NCBI GenBank assembly: GCA_950097015.1
Contig: CATNEN010000029.1
Span: forward strand, 3,305,501 to 3,369,500
Origin: Macrostomum hystrix
Lineage: Eukaryota > Platyhelminthes > Macrostomidae
DNA length: 64,000 nt
Direction: 5' to 3'
The notes beneath the pieces are model-generated. The model searched no databases and was not told where the DNA came from. It was given only the letters and a program-made list of their open reading frames with translations. The translations under genes and the position numbers were made by a program. Below, piece by piece: positions 55,997 to 64,000 of the stretch. Each line of letters starts with the position of its first letter. Position 1 is the stretch's first letter.

Positions 55997-57055
55997 CTAG
56001 TTTGTTCTAGTGCGTCCTTTGTGCCCAAAACCGATCTGATCTTCATCATTGTGCCGCCGCTGTCTGGTCTCATGCTTCCGCCTCTGTTGCCTACGCTGAA
56101 TTTCGTCTGGACTGGCCTCGTCCTCCTCGTCTCCACCTCCGCCTCCGTCGCACTCGATGTCGTCGTCATCGTCGTAGTCCTCTCGGTCGGCGGTCGCTGT
56201 CGGCGCCCCTCCGATGGGTGGCAGACGGCGCGGCACAACAAAGCCATCGTGCGACTTTGACAGCCCAGTCGGATGCTGCTGCTGTTGCTGAGGCCGCCTG
56301 TCTGCATGTGTGGCTTCTACGCGCAGCGAGTCGGTCTTGTACTTCTGTAGTAGACGCGTTGAAACATCCTCTGGCCCGCCGCGCCTCGGCTGCTGCCAAC
56401 CAACGGAGTCACCTCCGCTGCCGCCACCAGTGTGGTGATTCGCCTCCCGTGCGTGTCGGAAGTCGTCCTCCGTGACCATCAGACCAACGCCGCCGCCGCC
56501 GTTACCGCCGCCGCCGCTGCTGCTTGGATGCCGGTCGCGCTTGTGATAGGAGTGATAAGCCGAGGTGGCCGCCGCGGTTCCTCTAGGCGAGATGGCGGCC
56601 AGGTGGTGCTGGTCGTCCGGCCCGGTTGTTGTGTAGCGCGGACTGCCCGGCGTCCTTGGCGTCCTGGGACTCTCTGACTGGGACGGTGCGCGACGCCGAA
56701 GGTCCACCGTCTCGTCTAGCTCAGCTGCCTGCACTACGCTTATTGAAGTAGTCGGAATTGAACCCGTCGGACCATTCGTACTGGCGCCGCCGCCATTGCC
56801 CCACGTGCTGCTTCTGGATTGTCGAATTCGCCCGGTTCGCTGGCGCTGTTCGTCGCCTCCTGCTAAGTCGCAGCCGTTCTCTCGAGGCCGGTTTGAGCCA
56901 TAGACACTCGGCGGCTGCTGTGCCTGCCTGCCCGGCTGATGCTGCTGCTGAGCATAATGATGCGGCTGAGACTGGTAGTGATGCGGCTGACTTTCTCGGT
57001 GGTCGCCGAGCAGTCCGCTAGTTGAAATTGACAGCTTGTCAAAGTGTCGGTCCAT
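55997..57055 (-). CDS. Disordered protein, unknown function
   Basis: One exon of 352 codons with ATG at 57,055 and stop at 55,997-55,999. A 3' splice-like GATCAG lies 15 nt before the ATG, so a 5' UTR intron or trans-splice site is likely. The protein is low complexity. The N-terminus is His/Gln-rich (QPHHYQSQPHHYAQQQHQ), followed by a Ser/Pro basic part (SESPRTPRTPGSPR), glycine runs, a poly-Gln run, an acidic stretch (DYDDDDDIECD) and a basic C-terminus. The one ordered-looking segment is VSTRLLQKYKTDSLRVEATH. I recognise no family. GC-rich codon use matches the other genes in the window, supporting a real gene. It may be the last exon of a longer protein. Confidence 0.6.
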   Translation of the reverse strand: MDRHFDKLSISTSGLLGDHRESQPHHYQSQPHHYAQQQHQPGRQAQQPPSVYGSNRPRENGCDLAGGDEQRQRTGRIRQSRSSTWGNGGGASTNGPTGSIPTTSISVVQAAELDETVDLRRRAPSQSESPRTPRTPGSPRYTTTGPDDQHHLAAISPRGTAAATSAYHSYHKRDRHPSSSGGGGNGGGGVGLMVTEDDFRHAREANHHTGGGSGGDSVGWQQPRRGGPEDVSTRLLQKYKTDSLRVEATHADRRPQQQQQHPTGLSKSHDGFVVPRRLPPIGGAPTATADREDYDDDDDIECDGGGGGDEEDEASPDEIQRRQQRRKHETRQRRHNDEDQIGFGHKGRTRTN

Positions 57056-58892
57056 GTAAAGGGCCTGATCAGTTCAGAGTGAAAACTGTTGTGCGTCACT
57101 TTTATTGTTCCGATAGTATTCGAGCCATGAATTCTGGGACGTGTGGAGGACTATTATAACCAATCCAGGTAAGTCCTTCAAGAAAACTTTGTTAATTACA
57201 AGTGAATAAATGTATTATTCGTTTGCATAACTAGTTATATAGAATTGAAGCCTCAGACATACCTAATCTTCTGCCGCAGTGGTGCCAGTGAGAATTTATT
57301 TGAAACTTTAAAATTAAGTCTCTGACGCTTTAAGAAATGCCGCTTCTCTGAGGCCTCCAGCTAGGGGGTCAGTATTGGTGTACCTGCGTGGCTTTTGTGG
57401 AGGCTGGGGTGGCACTAGCTAGGGGACGTGGCATCCTATCCCCCCTGGCCAAACCCGGTCTCTCCATAACTGCCTCAGCTCTCCTAAAATCCCCATTTTT
57501 TCCTCGCCTAAACCGCGCACTTCTCATTCCTTTTCTCCCCCTCTCTCCCTATGCAGTTTTGCAGCTAACATTCTTTCCAAACAAGCGCTGTGAGCACTAG
57601 CAGCTTTTGTTCTCATGTATAGTACGGGGGGAGAGAAGCGGCAGGAGAGAAGCAGGAGGTTGTGGGCCTGGCATTGGAAGTGAAACATGGTGTGTGAACA
57701 GCTACGTCGATTCTCATTAGGCAGTTGCACTATCACTGGGTGTATGAAGCCACACAGCAGGCATGCATCCTATTGGAGCATACCTGCTGTTAGATGGACA
57801 TTTATCTGCATTCTGGCTAGGCTAACAGCCTTATAGACAATGTACAGTCATTCTATTCTTATTTTAGACAACAAACGCCTGCAGTTGGTTGTCACAGCAA
57901 CTAACACAAATATTTTATAAACCTTGCTAGTATAAGCTCACTTTGTAGAATCCCAATTTCCTAACTGAATTCGTCTGCATGGTTCTCTGTCTGCCTGTAA
58001 GCAACTATATACCTTTACGCGCGAATGAAAATCCCTACTCTAGTTTATTAATTGAGTGACAGGTGTATCAATTTCAGATAGCCCTCTGCATTGAACTCAA
58101 ATTGCAAAATAATTAATGGATCGATATGGAAAACAGTGTGCTAAATAATATATTATTCGTTATACATGTCGAAATAGGTAGTCAATAATCGGTTACACGG
58201 TGATTTAAACAATTTTATTTAATTTTACTCACTTCTCACTAATTGCATAGCCTGATTGTCTAGCGAAATTTAGCTGACTCAATCATACACATTAGAGCCT
58301 ACTAATAATTGAGTAGAGAAAACTATATCATTACATTCAATATTATAACAAAGCTACTCTCGCAGCTCAACGGATAATAAAATACAAGCACCAATCTGAT
58401 GAATTTTATGAGCACTGATTATCAAACAAAACGCTTATAAAATCAATGCAAGCTATACTTACTCAGTGAACCGACTTAATGTGATTATACACAGACACAC
58501 GCGGTCGCTGCTGACTAACATACGATTAATTTGCTTTGAATAAAATTTAATTCGTTGCAATTATATAAATTACTACTAAAAACGAAATCGATCATCTTCA
58601 AAGTTCAAGATCAAGAAGCAAGTCGGGTGTTTTGCATAGATTTATAGTTCAGCTAAATGTGTTAGCAGCGGAGCATAGCGAAGTGACAAACTTACCCCAA
58701 AGCAAAATAAGACATTGTGTTATGCGTACTACTATAAGTAGTGTCAGCTAATATGCGTTTTAAAGAATAAAATAAATCGCTAGACAATACCAAAACCGAT
58801 TAAAAAGATTTTTTCTAAAAAATCAAAACAGCTCTTCTGAACACAGAGCCGGAGAAAAAATTGCTGCCATGCGAGCAGACTTAAGAAAACAA
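57056..58892. other. Spacer with no recognised gene
   Basis: AT-rich apart from a C/T-rich patch at 57,390-57,550. An open frame there (57,388-57,600) is unsupported. Confidence 0.5.
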
Positions 58893-61771
58893 TCAAGACA
58901 CATGCATGGAGCTGCCCGCTACGAAGCCTTTTGGCCCGTGGTTTCTAGTGTAGCAGCCGCGGCAGTAGACCTGGCCTCTGTGCTCAGACTCGCCGCCTGG
59001 CTCCAACGGCTTGCTGCAGTCCTGGCACTTAAAGCAGGCCCGGTGGTACACCCGCCCGGTGGCCTGCAGCCGCTCGTTGAAATAGACGGAGCCGGCGCAG
59101 CGGGTGCACTTCTCGGCGCCGCCGCCGTACTTAATGGCGCCTGGCGACGGTCCAGCTGGTGCGACTGTGCCATCCGAGTGGTTTCTGGACGGAGTGGTGA
59201 GTCAGATTGGTGAAAATCCACGCAATGTGAGGTTGAGTGGTGTTGCAGGTGGGAGAGTGGTGATTATGATAATTCCAATTTTGATTGGTTGAACTGGCGT
59301 AAAGCAAATGGTAATAGTCCCTATTATGATTGGCTGGTATGGGGTGGGCGTTGTGGAGGAGTAATGTCCACTTATGATTGAATGGAGTGGGGTGGGCATT
59401 GCAGAGGGGTTACGCCCCAGTTATTATCGATTAGGTGGAGTGGGGTGGGCATTGCAGAGGGGTTACGCCCCAGTTATTATCGATTAGGTGGAGTGGGGTG
59501 GGCATTGCAGAGGGGTTAGGCCCCAGTTATTATCGATTAGGTGGAGTGGGGTGGGCATTGCAGAGGGGTTAGGCCCCAGATTATCGATTAGGTGGAGTGG
59601 GGTGGGCATTGCTGAGAGGTTAATGCCCCAGTTATTATCGATTAGGTGGAGTGGGGTGGGGCATTGCAGAGGGGTTAGGCCCAGTTATTATCGATTAGGT
59701 GGAGTGGGGTGGGCATTGCTGAGGGGTTAATGCCCCAGTTATTATCGATTAGGTGGAGTAGGGTGGGGCATTGCAGAGGGGTTAGGCCCCAGTTATTATC
59801 GATTAGGTGGAGTGGGGTGGGGCATTGCAGAGGGGTTAGGCCCCAGTTATTATCGATTAGCTGGATCGTGGGCGGGTGAGGCAGAGCCAAAATTTATACT
59901 GTAGGGAGTTTGGACGAATTAAAATTGCCTTAAATTTCCTGCAGGGTCAACTTAACGAGAACAAAGACTACTATATAGTAGCTAGTACTACACTTTAGTA
60001 GTCCTTGTTAGAGAGCTGCTGGGCTGCTGGCTAGATATATACGAGCATAACACGATTTGTGTGCGTCTATAATAAATGAATTCAGAATTGTTTACCTGAA
60101 TATACTTGTTGTGAATTAAAATTATATTTGCACCTCCACAAACAGCATCTTAAATTATATAGAGCTTTGTTGTTTTCCATTATTCAAGCATTTCGACATT
60201 AAATATAATGAATCTAGAGCTAATGACAGTGCAGTATATTGAAACAGGGGGGCTATAGCAAAGCAGATTTTATATAATCGCATGCAAAATTAGGGTCAAA
60301 GGCAGGGGTCGAACGTGTAATTCAATGACGAATCGGTTGGCCATGCCACAGGTAAATAAAATGTTTCCAGCTAGTCTTGGATGCTTTATGCTGTCTCTCG
60401 GGCAGTGAGATCTCTCTCACTCTGAAATCTCAGATTTCATAGCTAATTATGCTCTTCTCGTTGGCCACATTCCTGCGGTCTGTTCACAAAGAGACTATAG
60501 AATACATAATTAAACAAGCAGTTCAGCAGTGCAGATGCAAATGCATATACACATAGTGGCTGTCAAAGTGTGCATTCTGGGCCGGCTTGTGTTTGAAGAA
60601 CAAAATAAAGGTGTGGGTATAAGCTGGATTCAATAATGATGCAATTCTTACTGTACACACACATGTACCAGTATAGCTGCCTCCCCCCATTACAAATTTT
60701 AATGTTTATTCATGCTGCATCTGTTGTAATGAGACAAATCACAATTTTATCAGTTGCGTGATTCGTTCTTTTGAACACACGGTTATATATCGTTGCATAT
60801 TTCGCATCTAATAAGCATAACAGAGAAACTAGAAATGTACCTTAAACAAGATCTGCTATATTTTTTAAATCTGATAATTGCATGCATCGCAAGCGTATGT
60901 GCAGCGCTTGGGCGAAAGTGAAGGGAAGTTCGCTAATTCCAGTTTTGCTTACATTTTAAACGCCGAGCAGTCAGCATATAATTTACTTAGTAGGGCATGC
61001 GATGAAGATCGTGCTCGTTGAGTATAAACTTACCTTTGAATAGAAAAGCTGAAAAATGCGGTAGAGGTGGATATCTTGTTGGAGTCTTATTAAGACCAAC
61101 TTTCGGCATTAGGGTGTGTGCAACAGAGGTAAAGAAATTTAACCTTAAACATTAAGGTTCGTACTCTTCGATAAACTAATGAATTTTGGCCAAGTTACTC
61201 ACGGCTGCCCCTCTGTCTGGAGTCCCGCCGCTCCTCCAGCGAAGCCATAGCCCTTGGGACCGAAGTTCTTGGCGTAGCAGGCTCGGCAGAAGATCCTGTC
61301 CTCGTGGTCATTCACCGTTGAAGAGTCCAAAAGCTTGCTGCACATGCCTAGATGGTTAAGAAACTGATTGATTAATAAAAAAAACTTTTTCTTTTAAAAA
61401 TAACTTTTGTAATTTTTTTAATTTGTTGTTAGAGATGTATTCATGGCATGTGCAGTGACAAAGTCAGTAAGATACACAAAGTGTAACCGATCCCGATGTA
61501 TACTTTGCGTTAAAATTAACCACTTTGAGAAAAGGGCCTGCATATTGCTTTGCGATTGTTTGGATCAAGAATCTTCTGGGCGATGTCTATTGTGTTTTAT
61601 TTCAAGATAATTATTTGATGGTTCTTTTCACATTAAAAAATGAGTGCAGTACTACTTACTGCATTTAAGACAAAACTTGTGGTAAGAATTCCTCAGACAT
61701 TTTACTTCTTCCGCAAAAAATACTTTCTTCTTGCAAACAGGACAATTTGGAGAACCACCAAATGTTGACAT
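58893..61771 (-). CDS. Cysteine- and glycine-rich (CRP/Mlp) two-LIM protein
   Basis: Muscle/cytoskeletal LIM-only adaptor of the CSRP family that binds alpha-actinin and zyxin at Z-disc or dense-body structures and also enters the nucleus. Exons 61,771-61,660, 61,347-61,203 and 59,184-58,893 join in phase and give 182 residues. LIM1 is C10-C61 (CPVC...HKFC...CSMC...CRAC) and LIM2 is C112-C163 (CTRC...HRAC...CQDC...CRGC). Each LIM domain is followed by the family glycine-rich module (GPKGYGFAGGAAGL after LIM1, GPKGFVAGS after LIM2). The spacing and the GPKGYGF box are diagnostic of CRP/Mlp60A-type proteins. A 3' splice site (CACAAGTTTTAG) lies 7 nt before the ATG. Intron 2 carries a 53-bp minisatellite. 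Confidence 0.95.
59345..59865. repeat. 53-bp minisatellite (CRP intron 2)
   Basis: Unit GGTGGAGTGGGGTGGGCATT followed by GCAGAGGGGTTACGCCCCAGTTATTATCGATTA, 9-10 copies with TTAGG/TTACG/TTAATG variants. The plus strand is G-rich. Confidence 0.93.
60295..60352 (-). mobile_element. Possible SINE-A-related remnant (CRP intron 2)
   Basis: GGCAGGGGTCGAACGTGTAA followed by ATGCCACAGG resembles an inverted tRNA-like B box and A-box region. It is short and diverged. Confidence 0.3.
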
Positions 61772-64000
61772 CTCGTTCTAAAACTTGTGGATAAAAAATA
61801 TGCAATTCAATTGAGTATAATAACAGAATTTGTACAATTTCTGCCGCTTAATCGTTGGAACAACAAAAAAATTTGATGGTTCAGATTTTTGTGAAGTCAA
61901 AAAAAGTTTCATGCCAATGAAAAATCCTAACACAAACAAGCAAACAAATGTTCGAGAAGTGTTTTAGTTGATATAGCTCGGAACACTATGCACAAGACGA
62001 CTTAAAAATACATTTTATTTATCGAGAGCAATTTTAAGGTTTTTATATAAATTAATGACAATAAATATTTGCTTTCAATATTTCTTGTACTAATTTAAAA
62101 AAACATTTTTGATAAATAATGCAAAGCTTTGTTTTATTTTGTTTCGGTGTTACAGAGTGTTCAGAGGAATCTTGAACAGAACTTAATGCTTTTTACATGA
62201 TAGCCTAGCTAAAAATTCCATGTAGTTGCTATTGACCTAATAAAGAAAAATATTAAGTTTGCATAGGATCGTTTTAATCATTTGTTTGACTATACAATAA
62301 ATACCCGATTATACAAGTATTGGGTAAAAACTCGGCTCGATTTCAAATTGTAAGTTTACAAGAAAAGATTTTGTTTTGGACTAATATTTAAGTTTATGAC
62401 ATAAATCACAAATCTTATTGTCAGTGTCATCGGCACATTTCCATTTTTGCACTGTTTGTACTAAATTATCACTAATAAATGTTCTAGTTAAAAAAGGAGT
62501 GTATGCAGCAACGTTTCTAAAGTGAATTTATTAGCCTAAATTATTTCTAATGAGCTGAGCTAGGCAAGTTGAAACGGGGCGGGACAGCGGGGCCAGCCAT
62601 GGCCTCCCACTTTTTAAAGTTAGGGTCAGTAATGGTATCTGGCACCTCCACATTTAAAATGCAAAATATAGACTTTTTTACTCCTGTTATTGGTTTTTTT
62701 TATTACACATGGCCCTTGGCCTTTGCCTTTGGGTGGCAACATGGTCCTTGCCCCCCAATTAATCGTTCCCACGCCTATGTTTTCGAGTGGACTTAATATA
62801 TTTTGCTACATGTGTATTGTGGATTTTCTAAATGCAAAGCAAGTGCAAAAGGTAATGTTTATTTGCAGAACATAATTAGAATTGTACCTTATTCAACTAT
62901 CCTATAATTTATTATAGGGTAAGCTTGCCTTCATTTTTTGGCTGTAAACATCTATTCTTTTGTTGTAATTGTGGACACAACAATTATTGATAGAGGCAGC
63001 CATTTGTCCAAATCATCTGGCTAAATAATTCATTCCATCTAAACTCTCAAACTGCAACTTTATCTTATATATTGAATATTGCAACATAACTTCTCATCCA
63101 GCATTTTAGTGACTTCTACTAAAATTATCCTGAAAGAATCAAATTGTTTTATGTATTTTGTATAAGTGTTGTATTATCCTTAATTTCATTTTTGCATATA
63201 AAGGGAATACAATCATTAGGCCCCTATTGTGTAGAGCAAAATTCATGTCATTAGCAAAAGGAATTTTATCTAAGTCAAGTTCTGCAGTTAGCTAGATTAG
63301 TTTTATATTAATTTAGTATAGAAGTAATACATAAGTAGGGGGCCTATATTAACTTTACCCATCTGTTTTACAATACATGACTGTAACTAAAAATATTGTC
63401 TCCAAAAAACAGTCTACAGCCTTTGATAAACAATTTTATAGATATGTTAACTATACACTATATTACCACTATTCTATTTAAATCAAGCCATGACTGATAC
63501 TTAATATATAGACATTGGTATGAATTGTAATTTACCTATTTTTAATTATTGAGGGATTATTTTATATTATATTAGTGAGTTTCACTTTGTTGGTATTGTT
63601 TAATTACATGTAATAACTATTTCAAAACCTTAAAGCTAGTTAGGTATTGAATTTTGGGATTGTTTTGTTCTTTTTTACAAGATCTACTATATACCTATGA
63701 TACCACCTAGATAAATTCATTTTTGTACCTAAGTTACATGTCTAATTTATATATCCAAGTGATACATATGTGTGTATAGCTAACTTGTGCTTGTCTTTCT
63801 GAGTAAAACAAACAACTATCTCATTATATGAAAGTATTTGTTGTCCCAAAGCTTCCTTATGTAGATGTTATTTTATAAAAAAACTGTAAAATGTTTGATA
63901 AACTGCCATTAAAAATTTGCTTTAGGTAGCATCTTCTTCTAAATATCAGACATTAAAGCCATGAACAGCAGTCAGTACACAAAAGAGATTAGTCGGCAAA
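61772..64000. other. AT-rich DNA to the window end
   Basis: No exon, RNA gene or array is recognised. A GC-richer patch at 62,570-62,780 carries a 75-codon frame with no recognisable features. The window may end within an intron or 5' region of another gene. Confidence 0.5.

Noticed and set aside
62569-62796. 75-codon hydrophobic frame
   Set aside because: No domain or gene context; short and aromatic-rich from T-runs.

Overview
This window looks like a repeat-rich invertebrate nuclear genome. Coding exons are GC-rich and separated by short introns with GT/AG boundaries, while intergenic DNA is AT-rich. Nuclear tRNA genes, tRNA-derived SINEs and several classes of DNA transposon are present, and there are no bacterial operon features. 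The gene set (sex-peptide/myoinhibitory-peptide-type GPCR, two-LIM muscle protein, LGN/Pins, TELO2) fits a lophotrochozoan or flatworm. A free-living flatworm such as Macrostomum would suit the mixture of long tandem arrays and 3' splice sites immediately before start codons, but the species is an inference.

Layout. 1-2,900: tandem arrays (24/23 bp and 34 bp). 3,019-4,705 (+): two-exon peptide GPCR whose intron is almost entirely minisatellite. 5,787-9,836: a 4 kb satellite of 40-bp and 20-bp units. 10,497-14,507: a decayed Tc1/mariner-like element with very long compound inverted repeats built of nested tandem repeats. 15,027-18,265 (-): TXNL1, carrying SINEs and a hAT element in its introns. 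22,375-27,960 (+): GPSM2/LGN with TPRs and GoLoco motifs. 29,381-31,138: two tRNA-Arg genes. 31,380-32,330 (-): decayed retrotransposon gag. 33,318-36,539 (+): HINT3-like histidine-triad hydrolase. 39,225-43,812 (+): TMEM170 followed closely by TELO2. 44,500-46,978 (+): ENTPD5/6-type nucleotidase, followed by a 1.4 kb, 30-bp satellite with higher-order structure. 49,247-50,613: a TIR element inside a SINE that carries a small unknown intron-containing gene. 51,438-52,482 (-): RPL5. 55,997-57,055 (-): a disordered protein of unknown function. 58,893-61,771 (-): CRP/Mlp two-LIM protein. The remainder is AT-rich DNA in which I see nothing.

The genes are unrelated housekeeping and signalling loci with no shared pathway. 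TMEM170 and TELO2 lie head-to-tail with 278 nt between stop and start codons and could be co-transcribed. The dominant theme is repeats: nearly every gene has a 16-53 bp minisatellite in an intron or flank, two tRNA-derived SINE families (called A and B here) recur, and three different DNA transposons sit inside SINE copies with recognisable target-site duplications.
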